Below, in pieces: positions 17,279 through 26,354 of a stretch of DNA of 64,000 nucleotides. The number at the start of each line of letters is the position of its first letter. The first letter of the stretch is position 1. Source of the stretch: Longimonas halophila (GTDB lineage: Bacteria > Bacteroidota > Rhodothermia > Rhodothermales > Salinibacteraceae); contig NZ_PDEP01000008.1 of assembly GCF_002554705.1 (NCBI RefSeq), positions 64,106 through 128,105 on the forward strand, in the 5' to 3' direction. Made by a program: the position numbers and the translations under genes. Below the pieces are notes generated by a model. It made no database searches. It saw only the letters and a program-made list of their open reading frames with translations, and was not told the origin of the DNA.

Positions 17279-18982
17279 CTAAAACCGCCGGGGGGTGAAC
17301 GGGGCGTTCCAGCGGATGCCCAGGGCTGGGGCGACGAACGTGTCGGTACCGGTTTCGGCATCGTCGGTGCGCAGGATGCGGAGTTGGCCTTCGATGAGCA
17401 GGTCGGGGCCGATTTCGAAGCCGAGATGCATATCCAGCGCATCTTCGACCTGACGAATCCCGCTGAGCATGGCCACGCGGTCGCTAACGCGAGTGTCGGT
17501 GGAGCGACGGATGTCGCCGCCTACATTACGGTCGTCGGTACCGCGTCCCCGCCAGGTGCGGTGGTACCAGAGTCCGGCCTGCCACCGGTGCTGCGGGCGG
17601 TAAGCCAGCCGTGCAGACACGTCGTAGCTGTTGGGTCCGGCGCTGTGCCCGATCGGATCGCTCCAGTGGGCAAACGCATCGAGCGAAAAGCGTCCAGCAT
17701 AGAAAAATGGACGGATGCGGCTGCCTTCCACATGCAGCGACCAGGCGCTTAGCGATGCGGGGGCAATGTTCACCCCAACGAGCCCGGCCCACTGATTGCG
17801 CCAGTGGTCCGTGCCGAGGTGCTGCACCGACCAGTCGTTGAGGGCAAGCTGCGCATGCGCTTCGAGTCCGCTTACCACCTGCCAGCGGACATCGAGTCCG
17901 GTGATCGTGTTATGCGGACCGCCCGCCATGGAGTGGATGCTGCGCACACCAATGAGGGGCGACAGGTAGTGCGCTTGCACGGCTTTGGGGGGCGCGCCCG
18001 GTGCATCGCGACGCGAAAAGACAGTCGCCTCAAAGAGTCCGACGGTGAGGCGGGGACTCGGCGCATAAGCCAGCCGGTGAAATGCGGCATAGCGGCGGGG
18101 CTGCACGACATCGGCGCCGTCACGCTGCCGAGCGACACGAGTGGCATCAATAAAACGCGTGTACAGGGTGGTGTACTGAAACGCACCGCGCTGGGCCTGA
18201 ATGCGTAGCTGCTCGTGCGGGGAGCCGTAGTTGGAGAGCACCAGACTGTTCATTCCGTAGCCCCAGTGGCGGCTGAGGCGTCCGAACTGAAGATCGACAG
18301 GCGCGAGATCAAGCCCTATCATGCCCACGGCTTCAAAGTAGTCGTAGGTGGTGTTGCCTTGCGGCTGGAGGACGAAGCCGAAGCGTGGAGCGGTGTTCAC
18401 AAGCTCCTGGCGGTTAGCTGGAAACTCGTTACGGACGTCCTGGGCCTGGTTCTCAGAGGCATACGTGTCAAAGTACACACGTCCGAGGTGGCCGGTGGCG
18501 CGGGCGCCGCGGCTGTTGCGCCAGGCGGTGTCGGCGGCGCGCGGGTCGGTGCCGCTGTGCTGCACGGGCCCCCGGTAGCCGTTGTAGACGGGCTCCAGCG
18601 TGAGGCGGTAGCCGTCGCCTTCGCTGTGGAGGAACGTGTGTCCATCGCGGTAGAGCGCGCCCCACTGCCGGTTGATCCATGCGGCGCCGGGTGCGGACTG
18701 CTCGTGGCGCAGGCGGTCGACCGTGCGCTGTTGCGGGGAGGACAGATGCGGGGCCGTCCGTGCGGTGTCGAGCAGGGCTTGGGCCTGGGGAGCACGCTGG
18801 GGGTGATGGAAGCCGTCGGTGGGGGCCGGGAGGGCGCCCTGCACACGCAGACGATCCATGAGCAGGGCGGTGTCACCGTTTAGGCGAAGCAGGCCGTCCT
18901 GTTGGGCGGTGGCGGAGAGCGGCAGAGCGGCCAGCACAACAAGAAGCAGCCAACCGGTCCAGCGAGCAAGGGATGGGGGCAT
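17279..18982 (-). CDS. Capsule assembly Wzi-like outer-membrane protein
   Basis: This 567-residue protein has a signal peptide (MPPSLARWTGWLLLVVLAAL, then PLSATAQ) and alternating hydrophobic residues throughout. It ends in a terminal phenylalanine, as outer-membrane barrels do. WGYGMNSLVLSNYGSPHEQL is close to the WG...NLLLS core of Wzi-family proteins, which anchor capsule at the cell surface. The frame extends upstream to 19348, but that part is repeat sequence, so the start at 18982 before the signal peptide is preferred. It lies near the polysaccharide locus, consistent with capsule attachment. Confidence 0.75.
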   Translation of the reverse strand: MPPSLARWTGWLLLVVLAALPLSATAQQDGLLRLNGDTALLMDRLRVQGALPAPTDGFHHPQRAPQAQALLDTARTAPHLSSPQQRTVDRLRHEQSAPGAAWINRQWGALYRDGHTFLHSEGDGYRLTLEPVYNGYRGPVQHSGTDPRAADTAWRNSRGARATGHLGRVYFDTYASENQAQDVRNEFPANRQELVNTAPRFGFVLQPQGNTTYDYFEAVGMIGLDLAPVDLQFGRLSRHWGYGMNSLVLSNYGSPHEQLRIQAQRGAFQYTTLYTRFIDATRVARQRDGADVVQPRRYAAFHRLAYAPSPRLTVGLFEATVFSRRDAPGAPPKAVQAHYLSPLIGVRSIHSMAGGPHNTITGLDVRWQVVSGLEAHAQLALNDWSVQHLGTDHWRNQWAGLVGVNIAPASLSAWSLHVEGSRIRPFFYAGRFSLDAFAHWSDPIGHSAGPNSYDVSARLAYRPQHRWQAGLWYHRTWRGRGTDDRNVGGDIRRSTDTRVSDRVAMLSGIRQVEDALDMHLGFEIGPDLLIEGQLRILRTDDAETGTDTFVAPALGIRWNAPFTPRRF

Positions 18983-19664
18983 TGGGAATGGGCGAGCCGG
19001 GTCGTGAGCAGGACGGGTGGGACGCTGTGGGTGCCCTCTCAACCTACGAGGTGCGGCGTAGAAAGTACAGGGAGGGCGATCGTTGGATTCAGAATGCTTC
19101 CTTAGCTGGGGGCCGCTCGCATCCCCGACAAGAGGACGGGGCAGAGGGGCCCAAAGGGTCATGCCTGCTGTGCCCCTGAACGGGTGCGTCACAAGGCGGA
19201 GCCTTGCGACGAGTGTAAGCAAAGAAACCTCAGCCGGGGACCGCTTGCGTCCCCGGCGGTTTGCGCGCATCCACCCCTCAGTCGCTGGGCGACAGCTCCC
19301 CTCTCCAGGGGAGCGCTTCGAGTTCATGTCTTCCTTTGTGTTCAGCATGCGGCTCGCGTGTGCGGAACGCAGGAGCGTTCATTCGCTGAGTCAACGGGGG
19401 ACCGTTGACGTCAGGAGCAGACGTTCTGGGCGGTCCTTTTGGCATTGCTCCCACCCCGACGTGGCACACCGAGAGCCTGCACATACGCGACAGCGGACAA
19501 CCAAGACATGCCTGTTCGGGGGCCACAACCCGGAGCGCATGAGCGGGAGGGCGCGGCCGGGGCTTATCCAAACAGAACAGGTTCTTAAACCGCAGGGTCG
19601 GCACATTGCGGCATGGACAAAGTACAGCCTACGTACTGTCTTCCAACCAATCTGCCGTTTGCTT
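18983..19664. repeat. Divergent intergenic region full of repeats
   Basis: These 680 bases lie between the divergent wzi-like gene and cysS. They carry an R3 copy (19136-19201, reversed), the CCGGGGACCGC...GCGTCCCCGG hairpin followed by an R4 copy (19233-19315), and GGAGCG/CGTTGAC-type inverted segments (about 19370-19430) also seen near 23190-23245. Both promoters should lie here, but none could be picked out. Confidence 0.6.
19136..19201 (-). repeat. 66-bp repeat, family R3 (copy 1)
   Basis: Read on the - strand it begins CTCCGCCTTGTGACGC and contains TTCAGGGGCACA and GGCATGACCCTT. The copy at 23100-23165 on the + strand has the same length and differs at 8 of 66 positions by my count. Confidence 0.8.
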
Positions 19665-21173
19665 ATGGCTGATGCGCCGGTCTTTCGCCTCTACAATTCG
19701 ATGACGCGTCAGGTGGATGCGGTGGAGCCGCTGGAGGACGGGCATCTGCGGTTTTATGCGTGTGGGCCTACGGTGTACACGTATGCGCACATCGGCAACT
19801 TTCGGTCGTTTCTGACGGCGGATCTCATCAACCGCACCGCGCAGGCGCTGGGCTGGGAGACCACCTTTGTGAGCAATGTGACGGACGTGGGGCACCTGAC
19901 GCAGGACGACCTGGTCGATCCGGAGGGCGCCGATAAGATGGCGGCGGCGCTGGAGCGCGAGGGGCAGCGCTTTGCCAACATCTATGACCTGGCGCGCTAC
20001 TATACGGGCGCGCTGCTCGACGACTGGCACGCGCTGAACCTGCAGAATCCGGATGTGCGCCCGCGCGCTACCGAGCACATTGCGCATCAGATTAAGGCGG
20101 TGGAGCGCCTGATGGAGCGCGGCCATGCCTACGAGACCGATCAGGGCGTCTACTTTTCGGTGGAGACGTTCCCCGAGTACGGTAAGCTCTCGGGCAACGA
20201 GGCGGCGGAGCAGCTGCAGGCTACCGAGCGCGAGACGGTTCAGGACCCGGACAAGAAAGATCCGCGCGATTTTGCGCTCTGGAAGAAGGATCCCGACCAC
20301 CTGATGCAATGGCACAGTCCGTGGGGTTGGGGCTTTCCGGGGTGGCACATTGAGTGCTCGGCGATGTCGATGGCCTACCTGGGCGAGGCGTTCGACCTGC
20401 ACACCGGCGGCGAAGACCTGGCGTTTCCGCATCATGAGTGCGAGGTCGCGCAGAATGAGTGCCTGACCGGCGCAACGTCGGTGCGCTACTGGGTGCACAC
20501 GCGCTTTCTGCAGGTGGAGGGCGAAAAGATGTCGAAGTCCAGCGGCAACTTCTTCACCGTGCGCGATCTCATCGAGCCGCCCGAAGACGGCGGGCGCGGG
20601 GTGGATCCGCTGGCGCTGCGCTACACGCTGATGGCGGGGCAGTACCGCAAGCCGTTCAACTTCACGAAGAAGACGCTCTCCGACAGCGCGCGCATCATCC
20701 GCCGCTATCAGGACGCCGCTGAACAGGTTGAGGAGGCCTTGCAGGCGGACGAAGAGGGGCCCGACCACGCCGCCGACACGCTCCCCGACTGCTACGACGC
20801 CACCCTCGCCGCCATGTGCGACGACCTGAACACACCGAAGGCCCTCGCCACGGCGCTCGAAGGCGTAAAGTTCATCCAGGGCCTCGGGCGCGACCTGAAC
20901 GGTGCCACCGCCCGCACCGCACAGCAGTGGCTGGTGGATACGAACGATCTGCTTGGCATCATCTGGCATCAGGGGGATGCGGAGGCCGCTGCCACAGGCG
21001 AGAATGCGGACCTCGCTACGAAGGTCAACGCCTTGCTCGACGAACGGGCTGCGGCGCGCGAATCTGGCGACTACGACCGGGCCGATGCCATCCGCGATGA
21101 ACTCGACGCCATGGGCATCGAGGTGATGGACGCCCCCGACGGCACCACCTGGAAACGGAAGGCGGTGCTGTAA
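19665..21173 (+). CDS. cysS: Cysteinyl-tRNA synthetase
   Basis: This 502-residue class I synthetase charges tRNA-Cys. Zinc ligand Cys33 lies in YACGPTVY, the HIGH-type motif HIGN is at 42-45, [10 protein letters not shown] and FPHHECE supply further zinc ligands, and KMSKS is at 288-292. The C-terminal helical anticodon domain ends near [20 protein letters not shown]. The frame is open upstream to 19083 through repeat DNA; the ATG at 19665 matches the family N terminus ([11 protein letters not shown]). The length is slightly above the bacterial norm of about 460-500. Confidence 0.97.
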   Translation: MADAPVFRLYNSMTRQVDAVEPLEDGHLRFYACGPTVYTYAHIGNFRSFLTADLINRTAQALGWETTFVSNVTDVGHLTQDDLVDPEGADKMAAALEREGQRFANIYDLARYYTGALLDDWHALNLQNPDVRPRATEHIAHQIKAVERLMERGHAYETDQGVYFSVETFPEYGKLSGNEAAEQLQATERETVQDPDKKDPRDFALWKKDPDHLMQWHSPWGWGFPGWHIECSAMSMAYLGEAFDLHTGGEDLAFPHHECEVAQNECLTGATSVRYWVHTRFLQVEGEKMSKSSGNFFTVRDLIEPPEDGGRGVDPLALRYTLMAGQYRKPFNFTKKTLSDSARIIRRYQDAAEQVEEALQADEEGPDHAADTLPDCYDATLAAMCDDLNTPKALATALEGVKFIQGLGRDLNGATARTAQQWLVDTNDLLGIIWHQGDAEAAATGENADLATKVNALLDERAAARESGDYDRADAIRDELDAMGIEVMDAPDGTTWKRKAVL

Positions 21174-21375
21174 TTTGTGGGGCGGTGCCCTGTCCGGACG
21201 GGTGCATCGTGGTCCCACAGGCGACACATCGGCGATGTGGCGCTACCGTTCATCCTCCGACCTATTCTGTCTATGTGGGCGCATTGCGATGCGCCCCTAC
21301 TGTCGCCATATTTTGCCTGTATGGACGCATTGCGATGCGTCCCTACCGTCATATGTCAAATTATCATCTTCTGCT
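21174..21375. repeat. Short intergenic region with a tandem pair of hairpins
   Basis: Two 29-base units at 21272-21300 and 21319-21347 each form a hairpin around GCGCATTGCGATGCGC and ACGCATTGCGATGCGT and end in CCCTAC. They are related to the GTAGGGAC...GTCCCTAC hairpin at 57164-57193 and the GTAGAGACG...CGTCTCTAC hairpin at 37489-37518. Confidence 0.75.
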
Positions 21376-22374
21376 ATGGATCTATTTGAACGACCGCGTC
21401 GGTTGCGTCGCACGGCGAACCTGCGGCGCATCAACTGCGAAACGCGCCTTTCAACGGATCATCTGATTGCTCCGCTCTTTGTGATGGCGGGCTCGGATGC
21501 GCAGGAGGAGGTATCCTCCATGCCGAACCAGTACCGCTACACGGTGGATCGGCTCGTGCGCGAGGCCGAGACGCTCCACGCACTGGGCATTCCCGGCGTG
21601 GCGCTCTTCCCTGCAATTCCGGAGGCGCAGAAAGACGCCACCGCCAGCGCCGCTACCGATCCCGACGGACTCTACCCGCGGGCGATTCGTGCGCTGAAGG
21701 AGGCCGTGCCCGAGCTGCTTGTCATGACCGACACTGCCCTCGATCCGTACTCCTCCGATGGCCACGACGGCATCGTCGAGGACGGCGTGATCGTGAACGA
21801 CGCCACCGTCGAGCGCATGTGCGATATCGCCTGCACACAGGCCGAAGCCGGCGCCGACGTGATCGCACCGTCCGACATGATGGATGGGCGCGTGGGGGCC
21901 ATCCGCACCGCACTGGATGCGGAAGGCTTTGCGGATACGGCGATTCTGTCATACACCGCCAAGTACGCCTCGGCCTACTACGGTCCGTTTCGGGATGCGC
22001 TGGACTCTGCTCCGGTCGAGGGCGACGACATCCCCGCCGACAAAGCCACCTACCAGATGGATCCCGCCAACAGCGATGAGGCGCTCCGCGAACTGCGCCT
22101 GGATCTACAGGAGGGGGCCGACATGGTCATGGTGAAGCCCGCGCTGCCGTACCTCGATATTATCCACCGCGTGAAGCAAGCCTCGGATGTTCCCGTGGCC
22201 GCCTACAACGTGAGCGGCGAGTACGCGATGATCTGCGCGGCCGGGCAAAACGGCTGGCTGGATACGAAAGCCACCGCCCTGGAGGCGCTCACGGCCATCC
22301 GGCGCGCGGGCGCCGACACGATCCTCACCTACTTTGCCAAAGACGCCGCCCGCTGGATTGCTGATGCGGCATAG
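21376..22374 (+). CDS. hemB: Porphobilinogen synthase (delta-aminolevulinic acid dehydratase)
   Basis: This 332-residue enzyme joins two 5-aminolevulinate molecules into porphobilinogen for haem and cobalamin synthesis. The Schiff-base lysines are Lys196 in YTAKYASAYYGPF and Lys254 in MVKPALPYLD. The stretch VIAPSDMMDGRVGAIR is the allosteric/active-site signature. The metal region shows D and non-cysteine residues (DTALDPYSSDGHDG), so it is the magnesium-type rather than the zinc-type enzyme. I chose ATG 21376, after the tandem hairpins, because it gives the family N terminus (RPRRLRRTANLRR). Confidence 0.96.
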   Translation: MDLFERPRRLRRTANLRRINCETRLSTDHLIAPLFVMAGSDAQEEVSSMPNQYRYTVDRLVREAETLHALGIPGVALFPAIPEAQKDATASAATDPDGLYPRAIRALKEAVPELLVMTDTALDPYSSDGHDGIVEDGVIVNDATVERMCDIACTQAEAGADVIAPSDMMDGRVGAIRTALDAEGFADTAILSYTAKYASAYYGPFRDALDSAPVEGDDIPADKATYQMDPANSDEALRELRLDLQEGADMVMVKPALPYLDIIHRVKQASDVPVAAYNVSGEYAMICAAGQNGWLDTKATALEALTAIRRAGADTILTYFAKDAARWIADAA

Positions 22375-22474
22375 ATCCCAAGCCAGCCCCCCGTACGGGC
22401 GCACCGCCGGTGCGGCCTACCTGCTGCCGGTGATTCCAAACCCTTACCATCCCAAACCCAACCTCCAACCGACC

Positions 22475-22981
22475 ATGCCAACCATTCCCCCGATCGACTA
22501 CGGCGACCTGCAAGGCGGACTCGTCCGCATGATGGAGCGCTACCAGGACGAAGGCACCCTCACCGGCGACGCCGACGAGGACGACGCCATCCGTGCCGAT
22601 GCCAATGCTGCCCTCCTCGGTCTGCTCTACGACCAGCGCGTGCGCGCTGAGTATGCGTTCACCGGACCGCTGCGCTTGAAGGAGCGCCTGGGTCACCTGG
22701 ACATGGCCACGATCGCCGCAATGGACTTCGACGAGTTCCAGCCGATCTTTGCGGAGAAACCCGCGGTGCATCGCTTCACCAACAAGATGGCCGAGAACAC
22801 GCAGAAGGTGGCGAAGATGATCGCTGAGGAGTACGACGGCGATGCGGCCAACATGTGGAACGATGGGGCCGACATCAACACGATCGAGAAGCGAATTAAG
22901 AAGCTGCCGGGCTTCGGGAAGGGCAAGGCCTCGAAGATCAAGTACGTGCTCCACTACTTCGGCCAGCGCGACTTTTCGTGA
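22475..22981 (+). CDS. Uncharacterised HhH-GPD-type protein
   Basis: A 168-residue protein with a helix-hairpin-helix near the C terminus (KKLPGFGKGKASKIKYVL), where base-excision glycosylases contact DNA. It lacks the FeS cysteines of endonuclease III. Family members of this size (uncharacterised HhH-GPD family) are known in actinobacteria and elsewhere; the catalytic aspartate typical of glycosylases is not obvious. I chose ATG 22475 because upstream codons read through the hemB end and spacer. It could be a DNA-repair accessory or a structure-specific binder. Confidence 0.65.
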   Translation: MPTIPPIDYGDLQGGLVRMMERYQDEGTLTGDADEDDAIRADANAALLGLLYDQRVRAEYAFTGPLRLKERLGHLDMATIAAMDFDEFQPIFAEKPAVHRFTNKMAENTQKVAKMIAEEYDGDAANMWNDGADINTIEKRIKKLPGFGKGKASKIKYVLHYFGQRDFS

Positions 22982-22989
22982 GAACGTTC

Positions 22990-23022
22990 AGACCTGACAG
23001 GTTTCCAAAACCTGTCAGGTCT
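22990..23022. repeat. 33-bp palindromic repeat, family R1 (copy 3)
   Basis: AGACCTGACAGGTTTCC then AAAACCTGTCAGGTCT, nine bases after the stop of the HhH-GPD gene. The hairpin is followed by AAAA, not a T-tract, so a terminator role is uncertain. Confidence 0.85.
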
Positions 23023-23099
23023 AAAATTTCAGGAGCGGCCTCATAGCCCGGGACGTCCGCTGCGCTCCCAGTCCCGGGCTACAAGTCGCTAAACACGTA

Positions 23100-23165
23100 C
23101 TCCGCCTTGTGACGCTGCTATTCAGGGGCACAACTGGCATGACCCTTCGGGCCCCTCCGCCCCGT
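23100..23165 (+). repeat. 66-bp repeat, family R3 (copy 2)
   Basis: It begins CTCCGCCTTGTGACGC and ends GGGCCCCTCCGCCCCGT. Its reverse counterpart is at 19136-19201 with 58 of 66 identical bases by my count. Confidence 0.8.
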
Positions 23166-23373
23166 GCGGGTTTTTAGGAAATGAGACTTGTCGGACGCGG
23201 GAGCGTCCTCGCTCCTGCGTCAATGCAGGAGCGTTGACGAGCAGGGGAAAAAGCCTCGTTCCCCCCGAACCCCGTCGGAAAAAGAGGAGATAGATGAAAG
23301 AGTGCCGGTTCGTCTGCTCCCCTGGAGAGGGGAGCGGTCGCGAACGCGACTGAGGGGTGGATACGGAACGGTC

Positions 23374-23406
23374 AGACCTGACAGGTTTCCAAACCCTGTC
23401 AGGTCT
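23374..23406. repeat. 33-bp palindromic repeat, family R1 (copy 4)
   Basis: AGACCTGACAGGTTTCC then AAACCCTGTCAGGTCT, about 350 bases from copy 3 in the same spacer. The single change in the right arm leaves the stem mostly intact. Confidence 0.85.
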
Positions 23407-23512
23407 AAAAGCTCACAGTAGCGCGGGACTGGCCACGTCCCACGCATGAACAGTGCGCATTTTGCGCTCTGCACAACCCTTCGCATCCCACTGATTTATT
23501 ACGACCTACCAC

Positions 23513-24169
23513 ATGACCGACACGCTCTGGCCGCTGCTGGAAACGCATCTGTTTGAGGTGCCTTCCACCGAGGAAGCCTTCAACCCGTACCGTGATCGCC
23601 ATCCGGAGCTCGACCAGCCGGGGGCACCCGATGTGCGACGCGCAAACCTGCGCGGCTACCTCGACGCATTGCAGGCACCGCGTCTCTTTATGATGGCCGA
23701 AGCGCCCGGCCCGTGGGGCTGCCGCTTTACCGGCATCCCGATTACGAGCGAGGACCAGCTGCTCGACCCCGCGTTTCCGCTGTCGGGCCAGCGCACCAGC
23801 ACCGCCGACGAGCCACACACCGAGTACAGCGGCTCCATCTTCTGGCGCGTGATGGCTCCGGCGTTCCCGCACTTCTTTATCTGGAACAGCGTGCCGTTGC
23901 ATCCGCACGACGAGGGCGAGCCGCTCACCATCCGCACGCCGCGCCGCACGGAGGTGCGCGCGTGGAGCGACCTCACGCAGGGCTTGCTGGATGCGATGCA
24001 GCCGGAGCGCATTGTGGCGATTGGGCGCAAGGCCGAGCGCGCGTTCAACGAGTTGGAGGCCGACCCCATCTACGTGCGGCATCCCTCGCACGGCGGATCC
24101 AAGAAGTTTGCTGCGGGCATGGAGGCTATCCTGCGCGACATGGGCCTGCCCACCGCCGCCAACGCGTAG
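23513..24169 (+). CDS. Uracil-DNA glycosylase superfamily protein
   Basis: This 218-residue protein has the UDG-fold landmarks: MMAEAPGPWGCRFTGIPITS (the water-activating loop region) and IWNSVPLHPH (the strand with Asn that holds uracil). The C-terminal YVRHPSHGG sits where the leucine/histidine loop HPS is found in glycosylases. It would excise uracil or a related base from DNA. It starts in a repeat-rich spacer and is followed after 52 bases by a WYL regulator. The exact UDG family is not settled. Confidence 0.72.
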   Translation: MTDTLWPLLETHLFEVPSTEEAFNPYRDRHPELDQPGAPDVRRANLRGYLDALQAPRLFMMAEAPGPWGCRFTGIPITSEDQLLDPAFPLSGQRTSTADEPHTEYSGSIFWRVMAPAFPHFFIWNSVPLHPHDEGEPLTIRTPRRTEVRAWSDLTQGLLDAMQPERIVAIGRKAERAFNELEADPIYVRHPSHGGSKKFAAGMEAILRDMGLPTAANA

Positions 24170-24221
24170 CCTGAACCGGTCTGTCAGGAAGCGGGAAGCA
24201 TCCCTGCCGCGCCGCGTTGGC

Positions 24222-25205
24222 ATGATCCGCCGTCTGTTTCGAAATGCCCTTGCTCTTGTGGAATCGACCGACCGCTGGCCTGCCATTCTTGCACTGCTGA
24301 GCGCCGACCGGTGGGTGCGTGCTGAAGACGTGGCCCCTCAACTTGGTATCAGTCCGCGCACAGTCTACCGCGAGATGCAGCGGCTTATGGATGCTGGTGC
24401 ACCGGTCGAGGCGGCTCCTGGATATGGCTATCGGCTGGATGCAGAGCGGATGCGCTCGGTGCACAACCTGACCGATGACGAACGCGTGGCGCTGACGGTG
24501 GGGGCGGCGTGGGGCGCTGCACAGCTCAGCGGTCGGTGGCAGGCGGCGGCCCATAGCGTGCAGGCGGACCTCCAGGCTACGCTGCCCAAGGCCATGCAAC
24601 GACGCGCCGCGTCGCTAACCGAAACGCATGTGCGCGGCCCAGCCCAGCCTGCTCCGCCGCGAGATACCGTGGCCCATCGCCTGCAGGACGCCATCGGGGC
24701 CGAGCAGACGGTGCGTCTGGAGCGTGGGAATGAGGCGGATGAAAATGCGGAGTCCGTCCTCCTGAATCCGTATGCGCTGGTTCGCGCCGGAACGGCGTGG
24801 CAGGTCGTCGGCTACGTGCATCAGACGGAGCGGGTGCAGCACATTGCGCTGTCCACGATCACCGATCTGCATACGACCGACACCACGTTCGAGCGTCCGC
24901 CGGGCTATCGGTCCACCGCGCGCCGGACTGCGTCCCCCGAACGGACGGTGCACGTGCGGTTCGATACCAAGGTGGCAGAGGCGGTGACGGCTCCTGCGGT
25001 GGCTACGGTTGTCGAGCGCGAGGCCACCCTGCAGGGCGTGCGCATGACGCTGCGCGTGGCACACGAGCGCGATCTGGTGCCGTGGCTATTGAGTTGGGGC
25101 GCCGAGGTGTACGTAGAAGCGCCCACCGCACTGCGCAACCAGCTTGTTGCGGTGGCACAGCGCATCGCCGAGCAGTATCCGGCGGCGCCCACGCTGCTGT
25201 CATAG
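24222..25205 (+). CDS. HTH-WYL domain transcriptional regulator
   Basis: A 327-residue regulator. An N-terminal HTH (residues about 15-70) reads LSADRWVRAEDVAPQLGISP then RTVYREMQRL, as in DeoR-type helix-turn-helix proteins. A WYL-like domain follows (LNPYALVRAGTAWQVVGYVH), then a C-terminal WCX extension (VHVRFDTKVAEAV...VPWLLSWGAEVYVEAP). Such proteins sense nucleic-acid-like ligands and often regulate DNA-damage or defence genes; here the upstream neighbour is a UDG-like gene. The frame extends to 23991, but ATG 24222 is preferred. Confidence 0.85.
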   Translation: MIRRLFRNALALVESTDRWPAILALLSADRWVRAEDVAPQLGISPRTVYREMQRLMDAGAPVEAAPGYGYRLDAERMRSVHNLTDDERVALTVGAAWGAAQLSGRWQAAAHSVQADLQATLPKAMQRRAASLTETHVRGPAQPAPPRDTVAHRLQDAIGAEQTVRLERGNEADENAESVLLNPYALVRAGTAWQVVGYVHQTERVQHIALSTITDLHTTDTTFERPPGYRSTARRTASPERTVHVRFDTKVAEAVTAPAVATVVEREATLQGVRMTLRVAHERDLVPWLLSWGAEVYVEAPTALRNQLVAVAQRIAEQYPAAPTLLS

Positions 25206-25246
25206 CGCCTGCCTCTGATGCCAACGAATTTGTTGACGCTAAAAGT

Positions 25247-25606
25247 ATGAATCTGTACACGTTGCTTGCGTTTGGACTGGTCGTGTACATCGTGCGGGAC
25301 ATGTTGCGGACGTGGACGAAGGCACGGGCCGAGGCCACCTCGGATGCGGCCCTGCGAGCCCGCGTGGCGACCCTCGAAGAGGCCCTTGATCAGCAGCAGG
25401 CCGCGCTTCAGACGGACATTGCTGCGCTGCGTGAGGAGCAGGATCACATGACCACGCGCCTGGAGCACCTGGAGACGATTGTAACCCACGAGGCATGGGA
25501 GCGGTGGGGCGAGGACGCGGCCTCCCGCATCGATCCGCCCGACCGACGGCCCGATGCCCCGGCCTCCGAGATTGCGGCCCAGTGGGCCCGGAAGATGCGT
25601 CCGTAG
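25247..25606 (+). CDS. PspB-like membrane coiled-coil protein
   Basis: This 119-residue protein has one N-terminal membrane helix (LYTLLAFGLVVYIVRDML). A long coiled coil follows (ARVATLEEALDQQQAALQTD to HMTTRLEHLETIV), and the tail is charged. The layout matches phage-shock protein B and related envelope-stress adaptors, although PspB itself is shorter (about 75). No PspA or PspC gene is nearby. The translation start at ATG 25247 places the helix at the very N terminus. Confidence 0.55.
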   Translation: MNLYTLLAFGLVVYIVRDMLRTWTKARAEATSDAALRARVATLEEALDQQQAALQTDIAALREEQDHMTTRLEHLETIVTHEAWERWGEDAASRIDPPDRRPDAPASEIAAQWARKMRP

Positions 25607-25875
25607 ATCCAGATAGATTCTGACGGGATCGTAAAGCCCCCTGCATCCCTCGAAAAAATGACCCGCATGGTTGCGATTGGGTACAGCAACCCGCACATTG
25701 GAAGTGGTACGCATCATAGGGGCTCCACCATGAGAATACACTTGACTTATTATCCGAGTGCTATGTTTGTAACGTCTATCTAACTCGGGGTGGAATGAAA
25801 CTTGTGGTCTGTACCACGGGCCTGCGACGTTGCTGCGTAGGCTGCTATCGACCTTGTGTACTCATTGTGTTGCAT

Positions 25876-26325
25876 ATGGCTACCGACGATCCATTGCTGT
25901 GCAGTTCGTGTTCGATGCTTGGCGAGCCGCTCTGGCGAAGCCGGGCCCGGCTGTATCCCACCTACATTGAGCTTTCTGGGTGGTCGTGGACGGGGCGCAC
26001 GGTGTACCGCCTGCCTATCGAGACGATTCAGCATGTGCGGTGGTGGGGCGGCAAGCGCGACATTAACCTGGAGATTACGCTTGCAAGTGGAAAAATAGTG
26101 GCGCTGTATCTGGAGGAAAGTGCCGGTACGTGGAACTATACGCTGCGCCGCCTGCGCGAAGAAAACATGATAGCATCGGAGGGAGACGCGAGCGCGGACG
26201 CGGTACGCGATGCGCAGAGCACAGCCCCTGCAACTGATCCAGATAGAAGCGCAGACCCGTCGCCCTCTGGAGATACGCTTCCGGAACGCACTGCGCCGCA
26301 TCGGGTCGGAATAGCACCGTCGTAA
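25876..26325 (+). CDS. Hypothetical protein, possible PH-like fold
   Basis: From ATG 25876 this gives 149 residues. The core (YPTYIELSGWSWTGRTVYRL to ITLASGKIVALYLEES) shows alternating strands like a small PH or DUF domain, and the C-terminal 40 residues are acidic, low-complexity and probably disordered. The frame opens at 25795 with a cysteine-rich lead (CCVGCYRPC) that looks non-coding, so the later start is preferred. No function is assigned. Confidence 0.5.
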   Translation: MATDDPLLCSSCSMLGEPLWRSRARLYPTYIELSGWSWTGRTVYRLPIETIQHVRWWGGKRDINLEITLASGKIVALYLEESAGTWNYTLRRLREENMIASEGDASADAVRDAQSTAPATDPDRSADPSPSGDTLPERTAPHRVGIAPS

Positions 26326-26354
26326 GTCCTCCTTTCCTATGCTGTACCTCTGCT

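Larger units (their letters stand above)
22982..23512. repeat. Intergenic repeat cluster (R1, R3, R4)
   Basis: These 530 bases contain R1 palindromes at 22990-23022 and 23374-23406, the hairpin TAGCCCGGGAC/GTCCCGGGCTA at 23044-23081, the R3 copy at 23100-23165, a GGAGCGTCC/GGACGC-type inverted block at about 23190-23245, and an R4 copy in reverse at 23315-23365. No gene is supported. Confidence 0.7.

Noticed and set aside
18983..19348. Extending the Wzi-like protein to 19348
   Set aside because: The extra 122 codons translate repeats, and a signal peptide begins at 18982.
19629..21227. A long - strand reading frame opposite cysS
   Set aside because: It is an antisense shadow in high-GC codons; cysS on the + strand has all motifs, and the shadow has no family resemblance.
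22990..23022. R1 palindrome as an ordinary rho-independent terminator
   Set aside because: No T-tract follows on the coding strand, and identical copies occur away from gene ends.
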